Of a stretch of DNA of 50,197 nucleotides, positions 8,461-18,414 are shown one piece after another. The stretch covers positions 1-50,197 of the forward strand of contig CAIKZX010000044.1 of NCBI GenBank assembly GCA_903832015.1. The letters run 5' to 3'. This DNA comes from an uncultured Actinomycetes bacterium. Lineage in GTDB: Bacteria; Actinomycetota; Acidimicrobiia; Acidimicrobiales; RAAP-2. The notes beneath the pieces were generated by a model that had not been told where the DNA came from, searched no databases, and saw nothing but the letters and a program-made list of their open reading frames with translations. Every line of letters begins with the position of its first letter. Within the stretch, counting starts at the first letter, position 1. The position numbers and the translations under genes are program-made.

Positions 8461-9906
8461 CTAGAGATTTTGTTCAAACTCTTGCAGTACCGCGTGGCGA
8501 TCTTCCTTCGCGGGCATTTGGAAGTACGGATTTTTCTTCACGAACCAGTAGTACGCAATCGGAATGAGCCCTAGAGCCATCGCGCCTAGTCCCACCAGAC
8601 GAGTAGTGGTGTTGAGACCCTTGTAGGCCTCTATAAAGATGTAGACCATGAAGAGCGCTCCGAGCACGGGCCACAGGCCCATAAAGATGAAGTTTTTAAC
8701 TGACTTAAAGAGTTGGCGGCGATAGAGAATTGCGACGGCGAATCCAGCCAGTGAGTAGTAGATGCAAATTTGAAGTCCAATGGCGTTGTATCCGTCGGAC
8801 AAAATGTTTGCTATCGAACCAATCTTCGAGCTACCGACAAAGAGGGCTAGTGATAAGAATGTCACCAAGACCGTCGCGACGATTGGGGTCTTGCGCTCAC
8901 TGTGAACACGGCCCAAGGCTTTAGGCAATGTGTTGTCGCGACCCATGGTGAAGAGAGTCCGGGTCACCTGAATCAAGGTTGTCTCCAAAGTGGCAACGGT
9001 TGAGAGCAAGACGGCCACGACTATCAATTTTCCACCGGTGCCGTGCCAAACGGTTTGACCAAGCACGGCCAGGATGTCCGCCGCATTGTTACTGTTCTGC
9101 AACTGAGCGGGAGTCAAAACTAGGTTGGTAGCCACGGTAAAGACTTCGAAGAGGCTAAACACGACGATGGTGCCGAGAATGCCACCCATGCCTGAAGTCT
9201 TGTGGGCGTCCTTGGTTTCCTCGTTCAGGTTCGCCGTAACATCCCAGCCCCAGAAGTAAAAGGCCGCCAGCAGCGCTCCCGCAACAAAACCTTTTTGACC
9301 GTGAAAAACCGTTGGCGAGAACCAGTGCCAAGAAAAGTTGGTTACGTGGTGAGCGTGAAAGATCGCGACGAGGGCGAAAAGGAGAAGCAGCGCCACCTCG
9401 ACACAAGACATGATGATTTGTACCGTTACCGTCACGGTCACACCCGCAGCAACTGCCGTGACCATAAGAAGGAAAAAGATTGCGCCAAACAGAGTTACCC
9501 AAGTCTTATTAGCCGCGAGTCCATTCGAGAACAAAGCCAAAACAGTTGATCCCGCGGGAAAGGTTGCGATCACCATAAAGATGAGCGCTGAAACTACGAG
9601 CGCCCAACCCGAGAGGTAGCCCAAGACTGGGTGGATCGCCCGACGGACCCACGAGTAGGCCGCGCCCGCGTGGCTGTCGGCTTTCGAAAGATAGTTGAAC
9701 GCGAAGACAATACCGAACATGAAGAATCCGCAGTACAAGAGGGCTGCGGGGCCACCGTAGAGAACTGCCCCGAAAAGCGTAGTGGTCGTGGCGGCAATTG
9801 AATAACCAGGTGCGGACCCGGCAATTCCCATAATGACCGAGTCGAAGAGTCCAAGGACTCCTGAGCGCAACGAGTGCTCTGTGGATTGCTTTGGGGCGTC
9901 AGACAC
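8461..9906 (-). CDS. APC family amino acid permease
   Basis: A 481-residue protein with about twelve transmembrane segments, of the amino acid-polyamine-organocation superfamily. The first helix carries IMGIAGSAPGYSIA, matching the unwound GxG-type substrate site of TM1, and YFWGWDVTANLNEET resembles the TM6 region. It probably imports an amino acid or related solute with a cation; the substrate cannot be told. I place the start at GTG 9906 because AGAGG lies just upstream; a longer reading frame to 9969 has no such support. It forms a single-gene transcript closed by the strong terminator at 8418-8451. Confidence 0.85.
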   Translation of the reverse strand: MSDAPKQSTEHSLRSGVLGLFDSVIMGIAGSAPGYSIAATTTTLFGAVLYGGPAALLYCGFFMFGIVFAFNYLSKADSHAGAAYSWVRRAIHPVLGYLSGWALVVSALIFMVIATFPAGSTVLALFSNGLAANKTWVTLFGAIFFLLMVTAVAAGVTVTVTVQIIMSCVEVALLLLFALVAIFHAHHVTNFSWHWFSPTVFHGQKGFVAGALLAAFYFWGWDVTANLNEETKDAHKTSGMGGILGTIVVFSLFEVFTVATNLVLTPAQLQNSNNAADILAVLGQTVWHGTGGKLIVVAVLLSTVATLETTLIQVTRTLFTMGRDNTLPKALGRVHSERKTPIVATVLVTFLSLALFVGSSKIGSIANILSDGYNAIGLQICIYYSLAGFAVAILYRRQLFKSVKNFIFMGLWPVLGALFMVYIFIEAYKGLNTTTRLVGLGAMALGLIPIAYYWFVKKNPYFQMPAKEDRHAVLQEFEQNL

Positions 9907-9984
9907 GACAACCTCTTTCTGTGTTGGTATCACCTTCTGTGAAAATTGACTAGGAGAAGAAAATAGCACGAACTGGTTAATTCA

Positions 9985-10015
9985 TTGTCAATGCTCACCC
10001 CCTGGCGCCTATTAC
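9985..10015 (+). promoter_or_regulatory. Promoter candidate for the GT2 gene at 10046
   Basis: TTGTCA (9985-9990) and TATTAC (10010-10015) with a 19-base spacer, longer than optimal. A start near 10022 would leave a leader of about 24 nt containing TAAGGA. Confidence 0.3.
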
Positions 10016-10045
10016 GCTGAAGATACCCCTCTTAAGGAACCAATC

Positions 10046-11689
10046 TTGACCGCAGGCCCCACCGCACGGAGCTTTTCGAAGCGCCAAACCCGCCAATTAT
10101 GGCGTTTCTTTCGGTTCTGGACCTATTTTTTCAATGAACGTCCCCTACGCGCTGGACTCTCCCTCCTAATGTCCGATCAGGAATTTGGACGGCTCGGCAA
10201 CTTGCTCGGCGCACCTCCACTGGACCAGGGGAACGGGCAACAGTTCTCACCCTGGGGGCAGGTAATCCGCCCCGAAGAGTCCCCCACCGGGGAACTGCCA
10301 GAGGTTCAGTACCTCTTTCTGCCCTCGCGCCTCGGACCGGCTGACAGTGAACGATTAGCTCGCGCCCTCGAGGATGAATCCATTACGTGGACCTTCGTGG
10401 CGACCGACGGAGCCGATTGGTCCGACGTGCAACGGGCTGCGGCGACGGCGATTGCTTGTTCTTCAGATCAGGATCTTCTCTACACCGATGAACTCTACGC
10501 TGAGGAACAATTCCCAACTTTGCGACCACCTCGCATTGGCCCCCATACTTTATTGAGCGGAAACGTCATCGGTCGCCACTACTTGCTCCGCAACAGCTCC
10601 GCCCGGTTAGCGGGCGGCCTAAGGGGTGACCACGGTTCGGCTAGCGAGTTCGATCTCTTCTTGCGGATGCTCGATGAGGGGGCGCGCTTTGGTCACTACC
10701 CATTTCTTATTCACGCCCCGCGCCCAGAGGTGACGGACCTCGATTTACAACAGGCCACCGCGGCGGCACTCGATCGGCGTTCTGTCGCATCACTGCGAAC
10801 CGAGGGCGCAACACAGGGAGTGGTGGGATGGCACGTGTACTCGATTGAGCCGGTGACCGTGGAAATCCTGATTCCCACCAGAGACCGACTTGACCTTCTC
10901 CTTCGCTGTATCGAACAAATCGAGCGCCTCACCACCTACGTCCACTACTCAATAACAATCCTAAATAATGATTCCGTTCACTCGGCCACCCTCGAGTACT
11001 TGGCCAGTACCCGCCACAAGGTTGTTAATTGTCCCGGCGAGTTCAACTACGCGCGAATCATAAATCGTGGGGCGGCTCAGTCCACGGCGGAATTCCTACT
11101 AATGCTCAACAATGACACCCTCATTAAGACCAGCAACTGGCTGGAACTTTTGCTCGGGGTAGCGCTCCTCGATGACGTCGGAGTGGTTGGAGCCAAAATC
11201 ATCGATCAGCACAATCAGATAGAGCACAGCGGCATCGCCCTCGCTCCTTACCCGCAGCACATTCGACACGGTATCAACACTCCCGGCAACTGGAGAGATT
11301 TCACCGGCATTCGAAATGTTTCCGCCGTCACCGGGGCCCTTCACATGGTGTCGCGAGTGAAATGGCTCGAACTGGGTGGCATGGATGAGGACCTGGCGGT
11401 CCTCCTGAATGATGTTGACCTGTGCCTCCGAGCGGAGCTGAAGGGCTGGCATACGGTTCTGCAGCCCGCCGTCGTGGTCCAACACTTCGTCTCCTCTTCG
11501 CGCGGACGGCTCAATCCACGGGGTGATCGCGAAGAGTTCATTCAACATTGGGATATCTTCCGCGACTACCAGGACCCCTATTTTCCATCCGCTAGTTCGC
11601 TCTACGGCAATCGTCTCGTCCTAGGGACCAGTACGGAAAGACTCTTTCGCTGGCCCACGGTGCTTGGAGCACTTTTGGGGCGAGGTTAA
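10046..11689 (+). CDS. GT2 family glycosyltransferase with N-terminal extension
   Basis: A 547-residue protein. Residues 1 to about 265 form an extension I cannot assign. The GT2 (GT-A fold) domain begins at VTVEILIPTRDRLDLLLRCI, carries LMLNNDT (DxD-equivalent), GALHMVSR, LNDVDLCLRAELKGW (catalytic-base region) and a following QHFVSSSRG. No transmembrane segment, so it acts in the cytoplasm, possibly at the membrane. The TTG start is well supported by TAAGGA seven bases upstream. It converges on the Trm112-like gene. Similar proteins assemble surface polysaccharides; donor and acceptor are unknown. Confidence 0.85.
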   Translation: MTAGPTARSFSKRQTRQLWRFFRFWTYFFNERPLRAGLSLLMSDQEFGRLGNLLGAPPLDQGNGQQFSPWGQVIRPEESPTGELPEVQYLFLPSRLGPADSERLARALEDESITWTFVATDGADWSDVQRAAATAIACSSDQDLLYTDELYAEEQFPTLRPPRIGPHTLLSGNVIGRHYLLRNSSARLAGGLRGDHGSASEFDLFLRMLDEGARFGHYPFLIHAPRPEVTDLDLQQATAAALDRRSVASLRTEGATQGVVGWHVYSIEPVTVEILIPTRDRLDLLLRCIEQIERLTTYVHYSITILNNDSVHSATLEYLASTRHKVVNCPGEFNYARIINRGAAQSTAEFLLMLNNDTLIKTSNWLELLLGVALLDDVGVVGAKIIDQHNQIEHSGIALAPYPQHIRHGINTPGNWRDFTGIRNVSAVTGALHMVSRVKWLELGGMDEDLAVLLNDVDLCLRAELKGWHTVLQPAVVVQHFVSSSRGRLNPRGDREEFIQHWDIFRDYQDPYFPSASSLYGNRLVLGTSTERLFRWPTVLGALLGRG

Positions 11690-11916
11690 CTCTTCGGACC
11701 GGTTCGACGGAGGTTGGCGAGTCCGACCAGCCGTTGGTGTTCAGCGGCGTCAATAGCGCGGGCTTCAGTTTCGAGTAACACCGGAATGTCATCTTCTACG
11801 GCAAAGGCCACGTGTCGCCGGTCGTTGTACAGGAGATTTTCCTCTTCGCTGTAGAGCAAGCCCTTGAGATCGACGGGGTCGACAAGAATCCCTACGAGAA
11901 AATCGCTGAGGACCAT
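11686..11916 (-). CDS. Trm112-like protein lacking the zinc cysteines
   Basis: A 76-residue protein aligning with the Trm112/YcaR (UPF0434) family: LVGILVDPVDLKG corresponds to the usual ILVCPVCKG, and EDDIPVLLETEAR to the usual DGIPVMLEDEAR. All cysteines are replaced, so it cannot hold the zinc ion of the yeast protein. Relatives activate methyltransferases in eukaryotes; the bacterial role is unclear. It overlaps the phosphomannomutase stop by one base (TAATG), so it is in that operon. Confidence 0.75.
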   Translation of the reverse strand: MVLSDFLVGILVDPVDLKGLLYSEEENLLYNDRRHVAFAVEDDIPVLLETEARAIDAAEHQRLVGLANLRRTGPKS

Positions 11917-13265
11917 TAGTCGCCCGCGGCGATCATGGCGAGCACCTCTTGAACCCGGATAGCGCAGGTGGCCTGATTGGGCGCCTCGACATTCAGGCGC
12001 AGTAGCGGTTCGGTGTTAGAGGGACGCAGGTTGAACCACCAGTCATCGTATTGGGCGGTCAGTCCATCCATCTGGTCTACTAACACCCCTTCATCAATCA
12101 ATTGCGCGGCGATGCGAGCGACCGAGGCGCTTGGACTCTTCACTTTGGTGTTGATCTCGCCCGAGGCGGCGTAACGATCGAAGGGTGCGACCACTTCGCT
12201 TAAGGGCTTATTCGCCCTAGAGAGAAGCTCCAGGACGACGAGCGCGGTGATAATGCCCGAGTCGGCTCGGTAGTTATCGCGGTAGTAATAGTGCCCAGAG
12301 TGCTCACCGCCAAAGATTGCGCCGGTCTCGGCCATCACCTGTTTGATGAAGCTATGCCCCACGCGGGTCTTTACACCTATCCCCTTACCTTCGGCGATGA
12401 CTTCGGGCACGGCCTTGGAGCAGATGAGGTTATACAAAATGGTCGCTCCGGCATTCCGTTCGAGCATGGTTGCGGCCACCATCGCCGTCGTCGATGATCC
12501 TGAGATGGGTTGGGCTTTCTCGTCAATTAAAAAGACCCGGTCGGCGTCTCCGTCGAAGGCCAGACCAATGTCAGCCCCCGTCTCTAAGACCCTTCGTTGC
12601 AGGTCTACGAGGTTTTCGGGGTTGAGCGGGTCCGCGGGGTGATTAGGAAAACTTCCGTCGAGCTCCGGATACATGATCTCAACTTCAAAGGGCAGGTTGG
12701 CAAAAACCTTCGGGACCACGAAGCCGCCCATGCCGTTGGCGGTGTCCGCCACGATTTTCAGCGGGCGAAGGGTTGATACATCAATAAAAGAAAGGACGTG
12801 TTGGACCCACTCGGGGAGGAGGTCTCGTACCTCGAGCGAGGCCATATCCCCCGTGGCGGGGGCGTGCAGGAATTGATTGGTCAGGGCCTCAATCTCTACC
12901 AACCCAGTTTCGGCCCCAATTGGTTTGGCTCCCGCCAGACACATTTTGATGCCGTTGTACTGGGCGGGGTTGTGAGAGGCGGTGAACATTGCGCCGGGCA
13001 TATCCAAGTGCCCTGCCGCGAAGTAGAGAAAGTCAGTCGAGGCGAGCCCGAGATCGACTACCTGGCAACCCACTGAGCGAGCACCTTCAGCGAAGGCCTG
13101 TGTGAGCGAGTCACCGCTCGGGCGCATGTCCTTGGCCATGGCAATGGCGGGGGTTGAAACATAGGTGGCAAAGGCCGAGCCAATTGCTCGAGCCAGTCTC
13201 TCGTCTATTTGATCGGGGTAGGTACCTCGAATGTCGTAGGCCTTAAAAACCGCGCCAGTATCCAT
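11916..13265 (-). CDS. manB: Phosphomannomutase/phosphoglucomutase
   Basis: A 449-residue alpha-D-phosphohexomutase that interconverts mannose 6-phosphate and mannose 1-phosphate, and possibly the glucose phosphates. The phosphoserine loop is FTASHNP with Ser97, the metal loop is DGDADRV near residue 240, the sugar-binding loop is GGEHSGH, and the phosphate-binding loop is RPSNTEP near the C terminus. It supplies mannose 1-phosphate to the guanylyltransferase at 28.7 kb. In mycobacteria the corresponding gene is close to the F420 and GDP-mannose genes, as in this window. Downstream is the Trm112-like gene; upstream a large membrane protein ends 11 bases before its ATG. Confidence 0.92.
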   Translation of the reverse strand: MDTGAVFKAYDIRGTYPDQIDERLARAIGSAFATYVSTPAIAMAKDMRPSGDSLTQAFAEGARSVGCQVVDLGLASTDFLYFAAGHLDMPGAMFTASHNPAQYNGIKMCLAGAKPIGAETGLVEIEALTNQFLHAPATGDMASLEVRDLLPEWVQHVLSFIDVSTLRPLKIVADTANGMGGFVVPKVFANLPFEVEIMYPELDGSFPNHPADPLNPENLVDLQRRVLETGADIGLAFDGDADRVFLIDEKAQPISGSSTTAMVAATMLERNAGATILYNLICSKAVPEVIAEGKGIGVKTRVGHSFIKQVMAETGAIFGGEHSGHYYYRDNYRADSGIITALVVLELLSRANKPLSEVVAPFDRYAASGEINTKVKSPSASVARIAAQLIDEGVLVDQMDGLTAQYDDWWFNLRPSNTEPLLRLNVEAPNQATCAIRVQEVLAMIAAGD

Positions 13266-13276
13266 AAGTAACGATG

Positions 13277-15637
13277 TTAGTAGGCGCGTTTGCGGCGCCA
13301 GCGAGTGAAGGCCCAGACCAATCCACTCAGCACGGTAAGTTCAGAAACCGTGTCGCCGAAGGCCTTCCAGAATGTTTTTCCGTAGGTCAGGGTTACTTGA
13401 TGGGCGGTCGGCACCACCACCATAAGGTTTGGACTCACTCGGTAGGGACCGGTCGCTCCCCTGGCCTGCCAATTGGGGAAATAGGAAATTTTCACCAGGA
13501 CGGGAATGCCTATCTTGTCGACATGGAAAGAGAGGCTCTGAGAGCTCTGCACAATTTTGCTCACCCTGACCTTGGGCAGTAGTGCCCCCGGTGACATCGA
13601 ACTAATCGAAGAGGAGACTGGCCACGTAGCGGGTCCCGATTCGGCTCCGTAAACATTCCATAGCGAAGGGGTGAGCCACCACCGTTCATTGGCCTTCAGC
13701 CAACTTACGCGAGAGCTCACATGTTGGATCACATTGGGTAGATGCTTCAGGCCGGTGACAATTGGCGAATGCTTGATTAGGTAAAAGTGCCACTGAAACC
13801 CTGGGCTCGGCCACGCCCGTGAGGTGGCGATAGGGGTGAGATCGGAATTAGCGTCAGCGGCCGCCACAATCGAAGGAGTGTAGGCAAAGTAGTACTTGAC
13901 CCCCAATAGCTGGAGGTGCTTGATTCCTAGGGCGACATCGACGCCGCCGTAGGTCAGGCCAACCTGCGGATTCGAGGGACCAGCGCTCAATTCGGCTTGG
14001 TTTAAAAAGTGGTACGGCGTGGTCGCGGATGATTCAAAGTACAGCCCCTCCATAGAACCCACGCAGTTATTGGTGTAATAGGGCAGCAGCATTAGGGCCT
14101 CGGGAGTGCCGAATCGATCCTGGTTCGCGTTGTACTCCCACATTGCATTGCCGCAACCATATTTTTTGCCCACCCGTTGCATGATGGTCATAATGTCGTG
14201 AAACTCGGGCCACCCCGCCTTGTTCTCGTAACCGGAATAGTTCCAGGCGGCCCAATTAGTCACCTGATTTCCCCCGACGTTAAGGCCGAGGAGTTTCTGC
14301 ACGGGAGGCACAAATGATGGAAGAGTCGACCCTAGCCCCAAAAGCCCCACGATCAAGGTGGCGCGAAGGAGACGCAGCGCTCTTGTCTCTACTCTTTCAG
14401 CCTCTATGTTCTCGATGGCGAGGGTGTCGGTACCGGCGCGCAAGACCTCTTCGAGTTGGAGCTCAGATGCACTTCGATACTCAATCCAGCGACTGAGCCC
14501 AAAGGCGATCAACCATCCGTTCAATAAATAAATACCGAGGAACCAGAAGGGGACGAATCGTTCATTCCACAAAACACCTTGGGGCACAAAGAGAAAGGCG
14601 CTGAGTGAGCCAAGGGCTAGGACAGTAAGCCATAGGCCCAAGCGACTTCGCTGCCATGCGGCGACCACCATCGCAATGACCGCTCCAACGATGACCCACC
14701 GATCACCCGCTGGAGTGCCCGTGCTGGTGAACCAGCCCAGAAACTTAAAGGCCGAGTGAAGCGAGGAGACGTCATCGTTGGTGTACCCCATTGAATTTGT
14801 ATAACTCTGCTGCGTGGCGAATGGAAAGAGCCACCAAGCTGAGAGGCCAATGGAAAGAATTCCGCTCAGAATTACCCCACGTAACGGATGTGGAGGCACC
14901 AGCCCGGGGAAGGAAGAATCCTCATCACTACGTTGGAAGTAACGAGAGACCAAGTCCAACAGCAAGAATGCCGCAATGGCAAAAATCGTGAAGAGCCAGG
15001 GCAAAACGTGTGAACTTAAAGTCAGACTCAAACTAATTGCTGAAAGCCAGTACCCACGACCGCGTCTCATGGCCCGCACAAAAAAACCAATTGTTATTAG
15101 CGACAGCGACAGCCCGAGCGAAAATGAGTACTCGCCCGCCATCGTTGAAAATAGATTGCCCCCGTCAATAGTGAAGGACGCGTCGAAGAGAAAGGGCAGG
15201 GTGGCCACGGCCAGCGCAACGGGAATTGGTCGAGGGGCTCGAAAGGATCGACCAAGCACGTAGGCCGCGACGGGTAACAGTAGTGAACCCAAAATAGTCG
15301 TCAACTTAAAGGCCACCGCGAAACCAATGAGGTAGGCGAGAAACGAAGCAATCAAGTCGGGGAGGACGAAGTAGTAGGTGAAGAGCGGCATTCCGTCGTA
15401 CCAACCGGGGTACCAGGGAGTGAGATTAAAGGGATTTGACTGTGAGTGTAAGTACTGCGCCCACACCAGATGCGACCCGGTGTCTCCACCCGTGAGGAGC
15501 GAACCCGATAAGAGCAAACTGGGGTGCATCTGCCAGAGGATGACCAGCACGACCAGTCCCACGATTGAACTCTCGAGCAGAGTTACTTTAGCTATCTGCT
15601 GAAACCACTCTTTGACACCTTGGTAGTGAAACTTCAT
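13277..15637 (-). CDS. Large membrane protein, PTPS-related / GT-C-like
   Basis: A 786-residue protein with roughly eleven transmembrane segments in the first 450 residues, an external region (about 450-740) and a final transmembrane segment followed by a basic tail. The motif GGDTGSHL and PGWYDGMPLFTYYF in the first external loop match the family annotated as 6-pyruvoyl-tetrahydropterin synthase-related membrane proteins, whose topology and acidic first loop resemble GT-C glycosyltransferases. It probably transfers sugars from a lipid-linked donor outside the membrane, but this is inference from fold. Its ATG overlaps the CPBP stop by one base (TGATG), and phosphomannomutase follows, pointing to envelope glycan synthesis. 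Confidence 0.7.
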   Translation of the reverse strand: MKFHYQGVKEWFQQIAKVTLLESSIVGLVVLVILWQMHPSLLLSGSLLTGGDTGSHLVWAQYLHSQSNPFNLTPWYPGWYDGMPLFTYYFVLPDLIASFLAYLIGFAVAFKLTTILGSLLLPVAAYVLGRSFRAPRPIPVALAVATLPFLFDASFTIDGGNLFSTMAGEYSFSLGLSLSLITIGFFVRAMRRGRGYWLSAISLSLTLSSHVLPWLFTIFAIAAFLLLDLVSRYFQRSDEDSSFPGLVPPHPLRGVILSGILSIGLSAWWLFPFATQQSYTNSMGYTNDDVSSLHSAFKFLGWFTSTGTPAGDRWVIVGAVIAMVVAAWQRSRLGLWLTVLALGSLSAFLFVPQGVLWNERFVPFWFLGIYLLNGWLIAFGLSRWIEYRSASELQLEEVLRAGTDTLAIENIEAERVETRALRLLRATLIVGLLGLGSTLPSFVPPVQKLLGLNVGGNQVTNWAAWNYSGYENKAGWPEFHDIMTIMQRVGKKYGCGNAMWEYNANQDRFGTPEALMLLPYYTNNCVGSMEGLYFESSATTPYHFLNQAELSAGPSNPQVGLTYGGVDVALGIKHLQLLGVKYYFAYTPSIVAAADANSDLTPIATSRAWPSPGFQWHFYLIKHSPIVTGLKHLPNVIQHVSSRVSWLKANERWWLTPSLWNVYGAESGPATWPVSSSISSMSPGALLPKVRVSKIVQSSQSLSFHVDKIGIPVLVKISYFPNWQARGATGPYRVSPNLMVVVPTAHQVTLTYGKTFWKAFGDTVSELTVLSGLVWAFTRWRRKRAY

Positions 15638-16386
15638 CAGATCTTTCCGTGTTGAACAATGGTTACGACCAAAAAAGCGACCGCATTAAAACTGGCGTGG
15701 GTAATTATCGCCGGCATAACTCTTCCGGTTTTTTGAACCACATAGCCCAAGAGCAAGCCTACAAAAAATAGGCCTGGTAGCTGGAGCAACTCAGAGTGCG
15801 CTAGTGCAAAGAGGCTTGCGGAAATCACTAGCGCGAGAGCGAAAGCCCCACGCCCATTGGTCACTCGCAAACTTGCGTACACCCCGCGATAAATCGCTCC
15901 TCTAAAAAGAACCTCTTCACAGAAGGGGGCTCCGACGACGGACATCAATCCGATGAGCCAAATGAACTTCCCCGCACCGCCAAAGAGGTGTTGGGCGGGC
16001 ACATTCATTTTGGATCCCACATGAAAGGGCGCGTAACTAAGTGCAATCACTATTTGGGCGCCCACGCCAACACCAACAAAACGAAGGTCTCCAATCTTGA
16101 ATCGAAATTGACCCGATAGAGCGGGTGCCCACCTCATTCGAACAATCAACAGCGCGGCCGCCACCAGCCCGATCCAGAGCCCCAACAAGGTGGCCGCGAT
16201 GGACCACCAGGGCGGGGAGGCCAGAGTGGCGAGTTGGCTGAGACTCCCACGAAAGTGAAATAGCTTGGCGCCCAGGGCCTGCAAGAGGTTGGCGAGGGTT
16301 GCGCCAACCACGAAGCCGAGGCCGGCAAAAACCGTGATGGCCAGCACCTTTGACCATGGCGAGGTGGCGGTATCTATTTCATTCAT
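15637..16386 (-). CDS. CPBP family intramembrane metalloprotease
   Basis: A 249-residue protein with about seven membrane segments and the CPBP (CAAX protease / bacteriocin-processing) signature: FCEEVLFRGAIYRG, then FALAHSE and ITHASFNAVAF, giving the Glu-Glu, His and His/Asn residues of the membrane active site. It is first in the operon with the large membrane protein and phosphomannomutase. I prefer the ATG at 16386, seven bases after TAGCGT; the GTG at 16395 is an alternative. The substrate is unknown. Confidence 0.85.
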   Translation of the reverse strand: MNEIDTATSPWSKVLAITVFAGLGFVVGATLANLLQALGAKLFHFRGSLSQLATLASPPWWSIAATLLGLWIGLVAAALLIVRMRWAPALSGQFRFKIGDLRFVGVGVGAQIVIALSYAPFHVGSKMNVPAQHLFGGAGKFIWLIGLMSVVGAPFCEEVLFRGAIYRGVYASLRVTNGRGAFALALVISASLFALAHSELLQLPGLFFVGLLLGYVVQKTGRVMPAIITHASFNAVAFLVVTIVQHGKI

Positions 16387-16393
16387 CCCCGCC

Positions 16394-16399
16394 ACGCTA
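16394..16399 (-). promoter_or_regulatory. Possible -10 box before the CPBP gene
   Basis: TAGCGT on the minus strand, seven bases before ATG 16386, without a clear -35. It fits the short-leader pattern of several other genes here. Confidence 0.3.
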
Positions 16400-16449
16400 A
16401 CAACTCAAAAGTTATGCACAGGTCAAAATTCACTTTCGCCTCAAGCCTT

Positions 16450-16455
16450 TAGGCT
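16450..16455 (+). promoter_or_regulatory. ftsH: Possible -10 box for leaderless ftsH
   Basis: TAGGCT, six bases, then the GTG start. TTCACT at 16429-16434 could be a weak -35 at a 15-base spacing. The bases before GTG (AGAGAG) are too close to serve as a ribosome site. Confidence 0.4.
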
Positions 16456-16461
16456 AGAGAG

Positions 16462-18414
16462 GTGACTAAAGAAGAAAAGAAACCCAACCGGCTAAAGGCC
16501 TTTTTCATTCGCCCCGGCGAAAAGGACCAACTCCCCAACCGACGTCGCATTATTACCGTACTGGTGCTGGCCTTCATCGTGGGCCTGATGGTGATCTCCT
16601 CGTTTGTTAATCAAAAGGTGATTCGCACCATCTCCTATTCGAACTTGCTTAAAGACGCTCGGCACGCCAAGGTCGTGTCTGCGTCAATCAATAACTCGAC
16701 GGGCGTCATTAGCGGGCAACTCGTTGATGGCACCAACTACGTGTCGAGTGGGCCAGTACCGGCCATTGCCGATGAGGTCGTGACGCTACGCAACAACAAC
16801 GTAAACGTCACCTTTAATAATTCATCGGGCTTACTCAGCACTCTCCTGCCCTACCTGATCTGGATTGTCATATTTGGCGGCTTCATGCTTTTCGCCTCTC
16901 GCCAAGCTCGAGGTCAGATGAACGGCATGATGAGTGTTGGCCGCTCTAAGGCCAAGCAATTCGACGAAGACCGCCCGAAAACAAAGTTCTCTGATGTTGC
17001 TGGTTACGCCGGTGTGAAACAGGAAATCAGTGAGGTCGTTGAATTCCTAAAGATCCCCGAGCGCTACAAAGATATTGGCGCTTCAATCCCTAAGGGCGTG
17101 CTGCTTATTGGTCCCCCCGGAACCGGAAAGACGATGCTGGCGCGTGCGGTAGCGGGTGAAGCAGGCGTGCCCTTCTTCTCCGTCACCGGCTCTGACTTTA
17201 TGGAGATGTTCGTTGGTGTGGGTGCCAGTCGAGTGCGAGACCTTTTCGCAACGGCTCGAAAGAATGCGCCCGCAATTGTGTTCGTAGACGAAATCGACTC
17301 CATTGGTCGCAAGCGAGGTACCGGCATTGGTGGCGGGCACGACGAGCGTGAGCAAACCTTGAATCAAATGCTCTCAGAGATGGATGGATTCGACCCCACC
17401 ATTGGCGTTGTGGTTATGGCCGCTACCAACCGTGCCGACATTCTCGACGACGCCCTATTGCGTCCTGGCCGCTTTGACCGGCAAGTCATAGTGTCGCTAC
17501 CCGATCTCAGTGAACGACTCCCGATCTTGGAGGTTCACAGTAAGAACAAGCCTCTCGATGAATCGGTCGACCTTTCCGTAGTAGCCCGTGGTACGCCGGG
17601 TATGAGCGGCGCTGACCTAGCGAACCTCGTAAACGAAGCCGCCCTGCATGCGGTCCGTCGTGACGTGAAGGTCATTGGCATGCAGGACTTTGAATCTGCT
17701 CGTGACCGTGTCTTTATGGGCATGGAGCGTGACTCGATGATCTTGAAGGACGGGGAAAAAGAACGTATCGCAATTCACGAATCAGGTCACGCCCTCTTGG
17801 CCTATGTGTTGGATCACTCCGACCCATTGCACAAGATCACCCTGATTCCCCGCGGTATGGCGCTCGGCGTCACCTGGACTCTGCCAAAAGAAGACCAGCA
17901 CATCACCTCGCGCCAAGAACTTGAAGACTCACTCTGTATGCGAGTTGGGGGTCGCGTGGCCGAGCTTCTCGTATACGGTGACCTTTCGACTGGTGCTTCG
18001 AATGACCTCGCGGTCAACACGCAGCTCGCCCGCGAAATGGTTATGAAATACGGTATGTCCAAAGAGGTCGGGCCCGTCACTCTCGAGTGGGGCACTTCTG
18101 AGCGGACCGGAAAAATTATTGAGGATGAAGTTGAGCGGATCTTGCGTGAACAAGAGAGTCGCGCTATTGAGGTCCTTACTCTGCACCGCAAGGGTCTAGA
18201 AGCCCTTTCTGCGGCCTTGCTCGAGAAAGAGACTCTAGATGGCGAGACCGCGGCTTCGATTATTGACGAGGCTTTCGGTGAGCAAGTCCACCCGACCGGA
18301 ACTAAGACCGTTTCGGCGATGAGTGTCGTTGGTCAAAAACGTCAGACACCTAAAGAACCAGTCTCCAATGAGCCATCCCCCGACTGGGCACCACCAACGC
18401 TACCGACTGAGTAG
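16462..18414 (+). CDS. ftsH: ATP-dependent zinc metalloprotease FtsH
   Basis: A 650-residue membrane-anchored AAA+ protease that degrades membrane and regulatory proteins. Transmembrane helices lie at about 29-48 and 130-147, flanking an external domain. The AAA module has Walker A GPPGTGKT (about 216-223), Walker [11 protein letters not shown], the pore motif FVGVG and the second region of homology with [19 protein letters not shown]. The zinc motif is HESGH (about 439-443), with the third ligand in ASNDL. The C-terminal tail is Pro/Glu-rich. GTG start. Its end overlaps the end of the convergent DUF5719 gene by 15 bases. Confidence 0.97.
   Translation: MTKEEKKPNRLKAFFIRPGEKDQLPNRRRIITVLVLAFIVGLMVISSFVNQKVIRTISYSNLLKDARHAKVVSASINNSTGVISGQLVDGTNYVSSGPVPAIADEVVTLRNNNVNVTFNNSSGLLSTLLPYLIWIVIFGGFMLFASRQARGQMNGMMSVGRSKAKQFDEDRPKTKFSDVAGYAGVKQEISEVVEFLKIPERYKDIGASIPKGVLLIGPPGTGKTMLARAVAGEAGVPFFSVTGSDFMEMFVGVGASRVRDLFATARKNAPAIVFVDEIDSIGRKRGTGIGGGHDEREQTLNQMLSEMDGFDPTIGVVVMAATNRADILDDALLRPGRFDRQVIVSLPDLSERLPILEVHSKNKPLDESVDLSVVARGTPGMSGADLANLVNEAALHAVRRDVKVIGMQDFESARDRVFMGMERDSMILKDGEKERIAIHESGHALLAYVLDHSDPLHKITLIPRGMALGVTWTLPKEDQHITSRQELEDSLCMRVGGRVAELLVYGDLSTGASNDLAVNTQLAREMVMKYGMSKEVGPVTLEWGTSERTGKIIEDEVERILREQESRAIEVLTLHRKGLEALSAALLEKETLDGETAASIIDEAFGEQVHPTGTKTVSAMSVVGQKRQTPKEPVSNEPSPDWAPPTLPTE

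Noticed and set aside
17773-17790. HESGH instead of HEAGH in FtsH
   Set aside because: It still satisfies the HExxH zinc motif, and all other FtsH motifs are intact, so no loss of function is implied.
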